A stretch of DNA of 64,000 bases from Brachynemurus nebulosus (GCA_035578155.1 JAPWDM010000001.1:170039498-170103497); one strand, 5' to 3'; positions 1 to 12,620 are shown, counted from the stretch's first letter. The notes: generated by a model not told the origin, from the letters alone. A program made the numbers and translations.

Positions 1-300
1 CTGAATGTAATTTTTTTGAGAATGGTTATAATGACCGAAACATGTCATAAGAATTTCTATATTCAATAAAAGTGGTATTTTGCAAAGTAGAGTGTTTTTT
101 TTTTACTAATATCAAATGGCATATCAGTAGATAGTCCTTTAGAAAAGAGTAATACCAACAATTTAAACTTTTGCTCTATCTTATTTTCGAGATATTTGAA
201 AAATTAAATTTTTAAAAGGCGATTTCACCCCTTCAGACTGTTTTCTTCGCAGATCAAAAAAATACGTGTCGGTTATTTTTTAGTGTTCTGTGTCATTTCT

Positions 301-850
301 AACTAGTAACACTACCCAAGTGCCAATCGCCAATCGCCAATCTTCTTGAAACTTTGCTGATATGTAGAATACACAAAAATAAGGGACTCATATTTCTTTT
401 TATCAGTCAAGGCTCACGTTCACGGGGTGAAACCAGCCCCTAAAGTAGAGGGTTCAAATCATATTTCTTAAGATATCTCGAAAACTATAAGAGACAGAGG
501 AAAACTTTAAACCGACGAAATCTTCCTCTTTAAAAGACCTATTCACCTGTATAGGTTAAACCATAGTCGGGTTTATAAGAGGGGCTAGAGGGGTGAAAAT
601 TTTCTTGTACAGCCTGAGTAGTTCAATGTGTCAAATTTTTACCATCATGAATAGAAAGAACACAAAAAAAATAAGGGATACATGTTTTTGCGTTTTTTCG
701 AAATATCTGTAGTATTCAAGACATATAAGGAAAAAAATAGGATAGATTATATTGCATTATTATTGATTGCAAATACCTTCTATATTTTTTTTTAATTTTA
801 AAAGTTTCAAGAAGATTGGCGTTTGACACTTGAGTGGTGTTACTTGTAAG
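301..850. mobile_element. inverted-repeat element (MITE-like)
   Basis: Left arm 301-355 (AGTAACACTACCCAAGTG, then three copies of gccaatc, then CTTCTTGAAACTTT) is matched in reverse complement by 804-850 with a few mismatches. No coding content and no clear target duplication. Between the arms is plain AT-rich sequence. Confidence 0.55.
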
Positions 851-2120
851 TTTCATCAGAATCGATAGATGCGGCCTCGGGACCTTTACTTGTTAGTAGG
901 TAAGTGTTATATCATTATCTATTAACTCGATCTAATTACCAGTGTCCCCCTATTTCTTTAACTTCGAAAATGTTATGACCGTTTTGGCGTTCAGTTTTGC
1001 TTTTTTATTACATAGCCAGTAAGTAGTTGCTTTCGTTCAAACTGTTACATTAGTAACTATACTCGAAGTCGTTAAGTCCTTTTTATTATCTTAATTATTT
1101 TGTATTTGTTCTACGGATGTTATGATACTTGTTATTTCATAAAATTTTCTTAACAAGACAAAAACAAAAAAAAAAAAAAAAACTAACAAAAACGCTGTAA
1201 GCAAAAAATTCTAATTTAATGTTTGAACAACAGAACTTCCTTGTCGTAAATTATTTATTTAGTTTTATTAGGAGTAAGTTATATGATTAATTAAATTATT
1301 TTTAGTTATAGTTTGTAAAATATTTGTCGAAATTTCTTGAGAGAATTATGTGAATATTTAATTTTCACTGACTTTTTCCTCTTTTACAGATAATATTATA
1401 GTTTTTTCATTTGCTTGGCTTTATTAAAAAAATTTTCCCAGTTCAAATTTTTTTTACCAAAACCGGAGCAATCAACTGATTTATCAGTGCATGGACATCT
1501 AAAAGTACCGAGTCTATCAATGGTATGGGCACCAAAAATCCAAAAGAAAAACATTTTTTCAGTTTTCAATAATTTTTTTTAAAAAAAATAGTAGCTGAAT
1601 TATCAGTAAAATAAGAGGAATATTTTTAATTTCTTTTAACGTTAGCCTTGAAGATATGAAGACAAGAAATTTTTCCGATAAGACTGTTTTCAAAGATATA
1701 TTTGGTTGTTTTTTCTTCATTTCCGGTACACCGGAAATGCAATCAAACCGTGAGTATCAAGGTTAGCAATGGCACTCGAAACCCCCCAAAAAATATCAGT
1801 TCGTTTGGCAAAGCATACGTAGAATTATTTCCAGTATATATATATATACAGTTATTTAAGACGGAAAATAAATATTTTTACTAAGACTTTTCGCAAACAA
1901 TTTTCATTTTGTTTTAGCCATCCAAAAACAAAGAAAGGCTAAGATGAAGAAAAGAAAAATGTTAACAAATATTTTTTTCTTTGTTACAGGTAATCCTTCA
2001 AATTAGACCAAGTTAATAAAGTAAGTATTTTGATATTAAGACAGTGTATGTAATTTAGTTACATAGTATATTTTATACGTACAAATACAGTGTTTAAAAG
2101 ATTCATCTTAAAAATTAAAA
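851..2120. other. no gene seen
   Basis: AT-rich sequence with an A run at 1168-1185. A 60-codon open frame at 1702-1884 has no recognisable features and is taken as chance. Confidence 0.5.
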
Positions 2121-2643
2121 TACACTGTTAAAAAAATATGTATTATTACAATAAAAAATATGGTAATTTTTTACAATATGTGTCTTGAAAATTACAATGT
2201 GTTAGTAAATTTAAATAATTTAGCTGTAAAATATGAAATTTTGTGTAAAAATAAATGTTCCCTGTAATTTTAAATACTTTGATACTAAAATTACATTTAA
2301 AAGTGGTATTTGACATGCTAAAATAGTAAAATTACATTTCGAAACGAAAATTTACTGTATTTGAATGTAAATTACTGATTTTTTGGATGTAAATTACCGG
2401 TATCACGTGATTGATCCAGCGCAATTGACGGCGTCAGTTGAGTTGACACTGTAATTTTGCATGTCGTACGTAATTAATTTACATTGAGTGGAGTAAAATT
2501 ACATCCGAAATGTAAGGTAAAACATTCTACAATGTAATTTTACATAGAAAAATGTTCTAAACACTTTGAAATGTAATTTTACAATATTTAATGTTGGCAA
2601 TTAAATGCCAACATTAAATGTTGTAAAAATTTTTAACAGTGTA
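2121..2643. mobile_element. MITE with CACTGTTAAAAA ends, TA-flanked
   Basis: The left end TACACTGTTAAAAA is mirrored by TTTTTAACAGTGTA at the right end; TA flanks both, as in Tc1/mariner-type MITEs. The interior is filled with variants of the self-complementary motif TGTAATTTTACA on both strands and a small hairpin at about 2591-2618 (TGTTGGCA/TGCCAACA). Non-coding. Confidence 0.7.
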
Positions 2644-3728
2644 GATTTCAAAAGTTAGTCGAAAGGACGCAGTGGTATGGTAAAGTGATTTTCAATAGAT
2701 AAAAATATACAGTATAAAATGGTAAAGATGAATCTTTTACCGGAAAATAACTTTTTAGTTTTTTTAAAATTAATTTTTTTTTTTTTTAAAAAATTTATTT
2801 AAAAAAAAATCGAAAGAAAACACGTCGGTTCGAAATAACCTTGAGAAATAACATACAAGTGGTATAAATTTAATAAGAATCCTTGTATATTTGCGTATAG
2901 AATATGAAAAACACATTAAACACAACTTGAAAAGTTAAATAATTATATTATGATGATGAAGTAGAAAAAAATTTTATGTTTATATATGTACACACAAGAT
3001 ACCAATATGTGTATTAAAAACTACACCCTACACATGTGCGGTGGTACATGTATTTTGTGTTGCGGTTTATGTAAGAAAAACGAATTACCTCAAAGAAAAT
3101 TTTAAATTATGTAAACAAGCAAAGGATCAACAAAGTATATTTTAATGAATGCTTTAAAGAAACTCAAACGAATGCAAGTAAGCTACCAACCAACAACGTA
3201 GCACGGTACAACCGATACGGTATGGTGGTAAATAGAGCAGGTAGAACTAATGGGATGAACCGAAAATATATCTACCTATACCTATCCATATAAATAATGA
3301 ATACACGTTCTGATAAATATATATTCCATAAATTATATACAGTACCATGTTAATAAATTCAACGCTCAATGAGTGTCATGTACTTATGGGCAGGGTAAGG
3401 TATTAAAATAATTTTTTTTGCATTTTTTTTTATTTTTTTAACTGAATGCATAATATCTCAAGAAGCAAAATTGGAGCAAAATTGACGAAGTTATAAGCAT
3501 TACTGTTGTTACCTGGCAGATGTTTCGCTCTCTATATATCTCTCTCTTTCAGTTATATTATAGAAATTTCAATGGAAGTACAAGCGTGTTTATACCTGTA
3601 CTGTATATTTTGTCAGTGTAGGGTACAAAATTTAGTTTAGGAGTAAGTATTCTATATCAGTTTTATACAAGAATTTTTAAGTGTTCAAAACTTGAAAGCG
3701 TTTTCCCCACAGCTCACGTTTTCAAAGT
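2644..3728. other. no gene seen
   Basis: AT-rich sequence without recognisable coding or repeat structure beyond short A/T runs and a tc-rich stretch at 3530-3550. Confidence 0.45.
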
Positions 3729-4040
3729 CGGTGCCCCTCATAACTTCAAAACTACAGCACCGATCCACTTGCAATTTTGAACACTATTTCTGTACATAAT
3801 TTACGAGGTACCGCTGGAAAGTTTTTTTTCAAATTTGTTAATAATTTTTATTTTACAATAACAAATTAGCCAATTTTTTTCGCAAAAAATCGTGTTTTAC
3901 CGTTCTAAGTGTTCCAAAAAAGTGAAAAATTGAAATTTCGAAAAACCCTCCCAGCGTTACCTGAGGAAAACTACTATCTAACGAATGAACTTTAATTTTT
4001 TTATTTCGGATGATCCAGCATCAAGTTATGAGGGGCACCG
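3729..4040. mobile_element. 312-bp inverted-repeat element
   Basis: CGGTGCCCCTCATAACTT at 3729-3746 is matched by AAGTTATGAGGGGCACCG at 4023-4040. Flanking target duplication is not evident. Non-coding. Confidence 0.6.
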
Positions 4041-4593
4041 CAATTCTACTTTTTTCCGAGACACGTTCGAATAATTGCTGCTATTACTGTATTTTATAAT
4101 ATTTCTTCGTGAAAATTTTATACTATATTCTTCGAATGTCATACTTTAATGTACCATAGTTTTTAATAAAGGAACTCTAACTGTGTCGACACAAAAAAAT
4201 AACAAAAACATGCCTTTCTTGGTATGAATTAACCTTACCCTCTCCTTAATGCTACTAAAACACGAAAAATTATGTGTAAACATTTTAACACAGTTTATGG
4301 ATTGCACTTCTGATGGGTATTTCCTATGCAAAAGATGGGAAATTTTTGATGTGAAACGATACTGATTTTAGAAATCTATTGAAACACTTTAGAACAAAAG
4401 TCAACAATCGTATTGTGTAGTCCGTTAAGGAGAATTGAACAAAAGATTTTATCGCTTCTAAACTTCAGCAAACGTAAAAGAAACGTTAAGTTATTAAATA
4501 AAAATTATCATATACTTAAATAATTATAAAGTATTTTCAAAAAGTGCGGAAACTCTCCCGTATTCACTCTAATAAACGACGTCATACGAATGT

Positions 4594-4595
<2 letters not shown>

Positions 4596-4656
<61 letters not shown>
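4596..4656. repeat. (TA)n microsatellite
   Basis: About 60 bp of pure TA dinucleotide immediately before the Helitron-like element. Confidence 0.95.
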
Positions 4657-4661
<5 letters not shown>

Positions 4662-4662
<1 letters not shown>

Positions 4663-5830
4663 CTCATGTCACAATGTCTGGCTAGGATAAACTCCGAAAC
4701 TACTGAACCCATTTTGATCAAATTTGGTAACTATCTGTAATTTGGTCCAACTTAAAATATAGGATAGTTTTTATCGCAAAATTTTTTAGGCTAACCGTAG
4801 AAATTTACGAAAAACCGCAAAATATCAATTTTTTATTACTGTATACAGATATCTGTGGAAAAATTTATAAAATAAAATCATACAAATTAATTTGTTGCAT
4901 TTGAAGAAAAATAATTTTGGAATTTTTGTAAGTATTAAATAAGTATTTCTATAGATACCACCAATAATATTTTTACATACGACTACTATGAAATTACTTA
5001 TCTACTGTGCAAAATACTATTTCTATCCTGTAATGAAATAAACAACTGGATTGTCCAGTTATCATCAATTGGCACTTCTGGTGTTTTCAGCAAATTTCAT
5101 ACATATGAAAATTAGATATGGTATAAAAATATGAATGTGACTTGAAAATATGAAAATGTGACTAATACTTGAGAGTCGCCGAACGGGCGAAGCCGAAGCA
5201 AATAAGGAACTGATTTTGTACAAAATTACAGAATATCAAATTTAAATGGACGTGTAGTCACATTGTCCGTCAATCACACCAAATAGGGCGCAAACTAAGA
5301 AGCTGAAGAAATTTGACAATTTTTACTTAAGTACTGTTGAGATCTCTGTGATGACAGTGACGTTAAAATGGTTTCCCATGGCCTTGGTGACTTGAAGGGC
5401 ATAAAATAGAAACAATTTTAAAATTGTTGGTATAGGTACCCATACTAAGTTCTTACGGTGCGGAAATTAGCCAGGCTAATAAAATATGAAGATAGTTATT
5501 TGAGAGTCATTTTGTGAGCAGGGTCAAGTGCTCTAAACAATTGATTTTGCACAGAATTGAATTGACCTATAAATTTTACCCATAATTTAATCTAACATCG
5601 TTTGAGATCTAGGTTGTGTAGACACCCGGTAGATGGCTCTATGTTTCGATTTATAGATTATATATTTTATTCCACGTCATATTTGTTTATGTTCACGATG
5701 TCAATGATTTTTATAATTATACTGTGTATTGTGTTATAATTGTGCAGTGTATCGTTTGAAATGATAAGAAAAAATTAATTCAATAAATTATAACTACTGA
5801 GCCACAGAAACGCGTGGCCGGGTCAGCTAG
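4662..5830 (+). mobile_element. non-autonomous Helitron-like element, copy 1
   Basis: Starts TCTCATGTCACAATG after A-rich sequence and ends with the hairpin GCCAC-8nt-GTGGC followed by CGGGTCAG and CTAG, then T. TC start, 3' hairpin and CTRR end next to T are Helitron hallmarks. It encodes no Rep or helicase. A 5'-truncated second copy is at 36066-37180 and a piece of the 5' end, inverted, at about 60690-60775. Confidence 0.7.
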
Positions 5831-6013
5831 TACAATATAAAGTTATTTTATATCAAGTTATCAACGTCCTGTGTTAATTTCATCTAAATATCTTCAATAG
5901 TTTTGAAGAAAAAAATTTTTAAATTTAAGGTTTGTTACCCCCATATCTCTGACAATATAGAGGGTAGAGGTCTAATATCCATATTTCTAAACATTACTCA
6001 CCAAAAGCAACAT

Positions 6014-6675
6014 TTAGAGCCAAGACACACTTACCACGCGACGATCACACCACAGTGACGCAATAGTGGCAGCTATATGGCCGGGTATGTACGCATGTAG
6101 TTTTCTTATGGAAACACAATTTTCAAGACACACGAACCACAAATTGTCGTCGTAATCGGACACTGTCACAATGTGTCGTCTACTGTCGCTGAGTGTCGCT
6201 GTTAGTGACCAAAACTTGTGACTAGTGGACGACTTATAAGCGACAGATACATAAATACCAGTACTACACTGTATATGATAGACCAGGGGTGGCCAACCCG
6301 CGGCCCGCGGGCCGCATGTGGCCCGCCTTGAACTTTTTTTGGCCCGCGAGATTCATCACACTTATACAAAATATATTTATTTTATAATGACCAAGGTAGT
6401 GAAAACTAATGTATTAAAAAAAAGACATAATATATGGGAACACATAATTTACATGCGGCCCGCGGAGTTATGATTCACTTCCAAAGTGGCCCGCAAGATC
6501 ATTTGGGTTGGCCACCCCTGTGATAGACAATATTGGTGGCGTTGATGTTATCCAACAGCGATTGTATATCATTCGGCCACTAAAAAATGGCTCGGAAGTC
6601 GCCGTCTAGGACACACGAACCACAGTACAACTACAAAGAAGTAGTCGTCGCGTGGTACGTGTGTCTTGGCTCTAA
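6014..6675. mobile_element. TIR element TTAGAGCCAAGACACAC, interrupted by a hAT MITE
   Basis: The left end TTAGAGCCAAGACACAC plus TACCACGCGACGA is mirrored at 6644-6675 (TCGTCGCGTGGTACG, then GTGTGTCTTGGCTCTAA). The 237-bp hAT MITE at 6284-6520 is nested inside, and the right end was itself the target of the element at 6677-7843. Class unassigned; CAT flanks both ends once the right-hand insertion is removed. Confidence 0.7.
6284..6520. mobile_element. hAT-type MITE, 237 bp, with 8-bp target duplication
   Basis: Ends CAGGGGTGGCCAACC / GGTTGGCCACCCCTG. The 8 bp TGATAGAC occur directly on both sides (6276-6283 and 6521-6528), which is the hAT signature. The interior is rich in gcggcccgcggg. 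A longer relative is at 8352-8844. Confidence 0.88.
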
Positions 6676-6676
6676 C

Positions 6677-7843
6677 GCGTATTTGGAAAATATACCCGTA
6701 TTCAGAGCTCAGTGTATCTGAACTCGGGTATACATTCAATGTTTAATAAGCATAGTCCGATACTTGAAAATATACCCATTAACAGCGCTGAGCTCGGGTA
6801 TATTTTCAAACTAAATATTTAATAAGAATAGTATGAAAAACATACCGACTTTCAATTTATTGGTAAACAAATGGTTCAATCAAATAGTTAAGGAAAAACA
6901 GCACCGTGACGCCGCAAAAAATTGACAATTTAGCGAATTTTTTTGCAAATGTGAGTAAATAGCTATATGAGAATCGAATTAAAAAGACTTTAATGAGTAT
7001 CCATTTATTCATATAAAATTGTATAGAATAATATTAAATAATTGCAAACTTAATAATGCAAATGCACCTAAAAAAATTGCAAATTTTACCAACGATATTG
7101 CAATAATAAATCATTTCAAATTAAAAGAAGAAAAAAAATTATTAAAGTACATAATTGTAGCTATCGTTATACATAGGTTTTTTTTACATTTTTTTCATAA
7201 AATAGCAACGGATTAAAAAATTTTTCGTTTTGTTTTGTTTTGTTGTCGTTGAATTTTGGTCTAAAATTTTTACCATTTTCACAGTATATTCTCAGTATGT
7301 TGTACTTTCGAATTATACAAAAAAAAATTTTTCGATTTTTTCAATCCAAGTTACCAAACTATCCATATTCATACGCTTTTGTAAAAAACCCTTCTAAATC
7401 TGTTTTATTAATCATTATTTAATTTTAAACAAATTTTGCACGTTTAACTCACACGCTAACAATTAAGAATTAAGATAAAAAGAAACTAAAAATTATTTCA
7501 AAAAATTGTAACGGTTTTTTTTATTTGCGACAAAGTAAATCTTGTTTTAAATCATATGTGCATTTTTTTTCCATTATGAAGATTGAGTATAAATTACAGT
7601 TGAAATAAGTTTGAAAATATCCCTTATTAGTAATTGTATAAGATTACACTAATTTATTGTCGGGTATATATTCAAACTCTCATAGTAGTATTCTTGTACT
7701 TGAAAATATACCCGATTTTGGCTCTGAAATAAGGTATATTTTAAAGAGTCATTTTGTTAATTTCTGTTTCGTAAATTATACCCGATCCTAGATTGGTCAG
7801 TGACGTCAGAAGCTCTGACTTCGGGTATATTTTCAAAATACGC
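6677..7843. mobile_element. TIR element with 9-bp target duplication and repeated hairpins
   Basis: Terminal repeats GCGTATTTGGAAAATATA / rc GCGTATTTTGAAAATATA. The 9 bp GGCTCTAAC flank it directly (6668-6676 and 7844-7852), as for Mutator-like elements. At least five internal hairpins repeat the stem TTGAAAATATACCCG / CGGGTATATTTTCAA (about 6680-6742, 6762-6811, 7610-7676, 7700-7746, 7783-7840). No transposase frame; two 60-65 codon open frames inside are not recognisable. Confidence 0.65.
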
Positions 7844-8204
7844 GGCTCTAACATATATAAAAGAATGGTCAGAGAAGCCAATGTGCCGAACACCCATATG
7901 CCTACCCGATTAAACTCTTTCATAAAAATATAGACTCTTATAGACGAATAGACTCTTTCATATATAGTCTCGGAACCAAGTCCTGTCATGAGAATGACTG
8001 TAATAACTGAATTTCCAATCCCGAAAATTCGCTAATAATAATATATACGCCCCAGAACTGAAGTGTTTCTTTTGAACCCTACTGTAAATTGTTTCCCTCA
8101 CGTCTTTACAGGCCCTCTATAAAAAACACCACATGCGATATCAAAAGTCACACTTTAGTCACTTGGCGTATTATATACTGTTTAAAATCTAAGCCTAGTC
8201 ATAG

Positions 8205-8350
<146 letters not shown>

Positions 8351-8351
8351 T

Positions 8352-8843
8352 CAGGGGTGGCCAACCCGCGGCCCGCGGGCCGCATGTGGCCCGCCGTGAA
8401 CTTTTTGTTGGCCCGCGAGATTCATTACGCTTATACAAAATATAATTATTTTATAATAGCCAAGGTAGTGAAAACAAATGTATTAAAAAAAAATTCGTCA
8501 AGTGCGTGTTTTTGACACGGACTAAATAATGTCACCTCAGTGAAAGTGTTAATTTATGATTTTTTGGCTCGTTTTTTAAGTACGGTGAGAATACAGCCCT
8601 CTTGCGTTTATTCATTATGCATGTACATCTCTACAGCCCTCTTGCGTTTAGTCAATATGCATGTACAACTCTCTATAATAATGTTTCCCCCACTATGATC
8701 ACACAACGATATTAATATGTCATCCTTCGATGACATAAAAAAAAAAAACATAATATATAGGAACACATAATTTTATATGCGGCACGCGGAGTTATGATGC
8801 GCTTCCAAAGTGGCCCGCAAGATCATTTTGGTTGGCCACCCCT

Positions 8844-8844
<1 letters not shown>
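8352..8844. mobile_element. hAT-type MITE, longer copy inserted in a TA tract
   Basis: The same ends as the 6284 copy (CAGGGGTGGCCAACC / GGTTGGCCACCCCTG), flanked by ATATATAT on both sides, consistent with an 8-bp duplication in a TA tract. Relative to the shorter copy it carries about 240 extra bases (about 8495-8740), including a 40-bp unit repeated twice in tandem (from 8595; CAGCCCTCTTGCGTTTA). Confidence 0.8.
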
Positions 8845-8874
<30 letters not shown>

Positions 8875-8876
8875 TT

Positions 8877-9122
8877 CAATTAAAAAAACCTAATATTTTT
8901 AATAAACAGGATTTAACTAAAGCATTCAATTGATGAATAGAGCCAAAATAGTCTGGATTTTACAACAAAATTAATCGCATCAATGCTCAATTGCTTGTAA
9001 ACAATAAAATTAAAGCAAAGGGATGTGTAACGAAATATCAAAAATAGTTATTATCCTATGTCCGAACTTGTAATTTTTTTGTTTACTGTTCTGTCTAAAC
9101 ACTTTTGTGAGATACTGTATAA

Positions 9123-9125
<3 letters not shown>
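8877..9125 (+). pseudogene. Tc1-type transposase 3' end, left arm of a palindrome
   Basis: Near-perfect reverse complement (one mismatch seen) of 9331-9579. Read on the plus strand it gives the decayed C-terminus of a Tc1 transposase, ending [10 protein letters not shown] (family: IKAKGGxTKY), then 3' sequence and the terminal repeat up to ctgtataagaa, where a TA tract begins. Confidence 0.75.
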
Positions 9126-9199
<74 letters not shown>

Positions 9200-9211
9200 C
9201 GTATATATATA

Positions 9212-9254
9212 TTCTTATACAGTATCTCATAAAAGTGTTTAGACAGAACAGTAA
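9212..9254 (-). repeat. extra copy of the Tc1-like terminal repeat between the palindrome arms
   Basis: ttcttatacagtatctca followed by aaaagtgtttagacagaac repeats the arm end, with TA tracts on both sides (9126-9211 and 9255-9330). Confidence 0.7.
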
Positions 9255-9261
9255 TATATAA

Positions 9262-9330
<69 letters not shown>

Positions 9331-9333
<3 letters not shown>

Positions 9334-9905
9334 TTATACAGTATCTCACAAAAGTGTTTAGACAGAACAGTAAACAAAAAAATTACAAGTTCGGACATAG
9401 GATAATAACTATTTTTGATATTTCGTTACACATCCCTTTGCTTTAATTTTATTGTTTACAAGCAATTGAGCATTGATGCGATTAATTTTGTTGTAAAATC
9501 CAGACTATTTTGGCTCTATTCATCAATTGAATGCTTTAGTTAAATCCTGTTTATTAAAAATATTACGTTTTTTTAATTGAGTACCTAGATATTGGCCATA
9601 AATGTTCGATAAGGTTTATATCTAGTCACTTTGGAGATGTGTGAAGTAAATGAGGCACGTAATACAAGAGATACTGCGTCACTGCAATGCCGAATGTTTA
9701 GGGTCTTTGTCTTGTTGACAAATTAGTTCTTGGAGAGCTTTCGAATAAATTTAATTTTCTGATGCTTGCACGCTAGTTCTTTTTAAAATATTCCAAAAAA
9801 CATATTTATCCTTTTATCCTCCAAAAAATGTAAATTGCCAACAACTATATACCCCTATCCCATGATAGACGTATGATCATGTTTGACACTGTGCAGCAAA
9901 TTTTG
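9331..9905 (-). pseudogene. Tc1-type transposase pseudogene (DD34E type), minus strand
   Basis: On the minus strand, in shifting frames, the catalytic blocks of Tc1 transposases can be read: TSIMG-GYI-VVGNLHFLED at about 9800-9870, QQDKDPKHSA at 9683-9719 (second catalytic Asp), SPK-LDINLIEHLW at 9596-9637 (third acidic residue) and [10 protein letters not shown] in the right arm. Stops and frameshifts make it inactive. The terminal repeat is at 9331-9375. Confidence 0.8.
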
Positions 9906-10113
9906 TTTTCGAATGGTTTTAGGGCCTCGGATGCAGCTGGAGTATCTGAGGATGAAAGCCGAGGATTCTTAAGCACCTAAGCACTTCTACATATTATATT
10001 TATTATTTTGTTTTCGAACAGTTTTAGGGCCTCGGATGCAGCTGGAGTATCTGAGGATGAAAGCCGAGGAATCTTAAGCACCTCAGCACTATATATGTTA
10101 TATTTATTATTTG
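9900..10113. repeat. tandem duplication, 105-bp period, two copies
   Basis: TTTTAGGGCCTCGGATGCAG with its downstream sequence occurs at 9917 and again at 10022, nearly identical over about 100 bp. Confidence 0.85.
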
Positions 10114-10699
10114 TCTCTTTTTAACGTATGCGTAATATCTTTCGTGTAATATATATCACTCACAGAGGACAGAGGTATAATACGTATCTCTCCACTACTG
10201 GAATTAGTGTAACCAGTAAGAGATAGAAAATATGTTATATACGTGCACGGTGTTTACTTTGTATTGGCGCGCTAAACTGGGTATGTGTGCGTAATCGAAC
10301 ATAGAGGTTGCAGTCACGTGTCCCTGCTTCGCATACATATGTGTGATACCACAACGCTGCGTGTTGTTTAACTGACCTACAGTCGGTGAATGCCACTGAG
10401 GCACTGACTACCTACGAGCCTAAGGTACACAAAAATGCACACTGCAGATTTCATGATAGAGATAGTTGCTGTGTCTCCATTACTCCAATATATCACTCGT
10501 TCGTCTACTATACACATTTATGTTTTTGGTTCCAAATTTTATGAACTCTGTCCTGTATTTTGTATACACTAAATTAAAATGGTTAATATTTCATATTGTA
10601 TGTCGGTACTGAACTTTATTATATATTTCACGGAGCTTTTTATTTAAGTATACATATATACCTACGTATACTTGTAGTACATAATATCTTCTACTTCAT
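10114..10699. other. no gene seen
   Basis: Slightly less AT-rich sequence; a 66-codon minus-strand frame at 10204-10404 has no recognisable feature. Confidence 0.4.
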
Positions 10700-10721
10700 A
10701 TATATATATATATATATATAC

Positions 10722-10798
<77 letters not shown>
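10700..10798. repeat. (TA)n microsatellite
   Basis: Two TA tracts separated by a CTTCATA unit. Confidence 0.95.
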
Positions 10799-10802
<4 letters not shown>

Positions 10803-11299
10803 TATATTTAAATTTTCGTGTTTGTTTAAACATTTAGAAAGCTTCAAATATAAAATGCAAATATTTAAGATAAAATTTTTGAGAAGGAAATTGAAAGGAG
10901 TAATGTGATGATATTTGGTTATTCTTAAAAGTATATCATAACTTTCCTTGACATCAGATGGAAGAAATTATACAAGAATTATTATCGTTCTTTATTAAAT
11001 TGAAATGCAAAGAGATATAAGTAACTAGATCATTTTTGATGATCAGTGACAACGCCAGAGGGGGGATAAGGGAAATATCAAAAACTATGATCAAAAATAA
11101 TTAAATGTAAAGTTCTAAACAATAAAAAAAATTACAAATTCTTAAGTTATATAAATTAATTATCGTGCATGCAACAAATAATATTTTCAAGGGACCAAAC
11201 TAGAATGTCTATCAAACTGTTCCACTTGTAGCCAGTGGGTGACGTAAAATCTCCCCACTAAGTTGTGTACGTACACACTGTTTGTAATGGTGTTGGTTT

Positions 11300-11347
11300 G
11301 GTGTTTTGTAGTAGTGTGCGTATTCATACACACTACTACAAAACACC
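11300..11347. repeat. perfect 19-bp hairpin
   Basis: GGTGTTTTGTAGTAGTGTG at 11300-11318 and its exact complement at 11329-11347, with a 10-base loop. Isolated; could be the core of a small foldback. Confidence 0.85.
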
Positions 11348-11523
11348 TATTATGGGACAGACCAACCTGTCCAATTCAAGTAACAATGTCTAATAATGTA
11401 TTACAATGCACTGTGTGTTCCGCGACGGACACCGACTGACTACATGTCTTAAGCCGTGTCGGGCACACTCTGGGCTCACCGCTAGTTACAATTTTCTACA
11501 CTTACGTTGAATATTTTTGTTAA

Positions 11524-11987
11524 GCCGGTTCTACACGATGCTACGAACACCTTCCAACATTGGACGTTCGATGGTTCATCGCATCGTGTGGCCGTTGTTC
11601 GAACCTACGAGTGTCCAATGTCGAGCGTCAAACATCCGCATTTGGCCATGTCCCGCTCGATGTCGGTATTCTTGCACCGAGTCAAAGGGATGCTTCGAAC
11701 GTTTGAAGGTCAATGTTGGTTGCGTTGGTTGGTTCGACTCAGCAGCTGCACGACTCGTTCATGTGAAGAGATACAACATCAGTGTATAACATTAGAGATC
11801 ACATCAGACAGATAACAGCCTCGTACACTGAATAAACGTTTGTACCAACACATCATCATTCGTATTGGATCAAACATTCGATTCACCGTGTAGCAGATAC
11901 ATTCGTCGCACCAACTATCGAACTTAATTGCCTCAAACGTTCGATCGAACGTTGGAAGGAACGTTCGTAGCATCGTGTAGAACCGGC
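11524..11987. mobile_element. TTAA-flanked MITE, copy 1
   Basis: Ends GCCGGTTCTACACGATGC / GCATCGTGTAGAACCGGC, flanked by TTAA on both sides (11520-11523, 11988-11991), as for piggyBac-type insertions. The interior is rich in short palindromes such as CGTTCGATCGAACG. Open frames of 70-100 codons here are by-products of that composition. Copy 2 lies at 16312-16838. Confidence 0.8.
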
Positions 11988-11991
11988 TTAA

Positions 11992-12620
11992 TAAATACCA
12001 AAACTGTTTCAAACAAGACTAGTGCAACTGTGTACGTATAATAAATTACGTATTCACCTTCGGTGAGTGCAAAAACATTAATTATATAAAAACCACTCAA
12101 TTACACAGTTTATATTGAAAATATTTAAAATTTTAATTACTTTCTCAATTTCACGAAAATACTATTCTTTTTACTTAACGCGTTTTTAGCCCTTTCGGCC
12201 ATCATCAGAGTAAATTGATGAAAATATAATGTGAGAATTTATAGCTAAGGAGACGTGTAGGAGGAGTGTAATATTATTGAAAGTAAATTGGGAAAACCCA
12301 TAATTTTTTGTTGTGGAACAACTGCACGTGCAAAGTTAAAGGCAATCGAACAACCAGTTTGTAGGTACCGACATGGTAGTTATTTTTACCGAATATTGTG
12401 ATTGTTCTAATGAGTTGTTTATGAATAAATTAAACTAGGGGTGTCCAAAAATTATTGAAAGCTTGATGTAATTATATTCGTTCAAAAATTTATTTTCAAT
12501 AAAGGGGAATCATTTAAATCATTTTGATCGTTTAAAACTTCTATTTGTGGGTCACTATTCAGTCTATTAATTTCCAGTGGAGCCTGTAAAAGATTCAGTT
12601 TTATACTCTTTTGACAAAGA
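11992..12620. other. no gene seen; one repeat-associated motif
   Basis: Contains agccctttcggccatcatca at 12188-12207, a motif I associate with dispersed repeats, but no element boundaries can be drawn. Confidence 0.35.

Noticed and set aside
11507..12012. Open frames of 77-102 codons on both strands
   Set aside because: They lie inside the TTAA MITE; GC-richer palindromic composition suppresses stops on both strands. The same frames recur in the second copy at 16177-16858.
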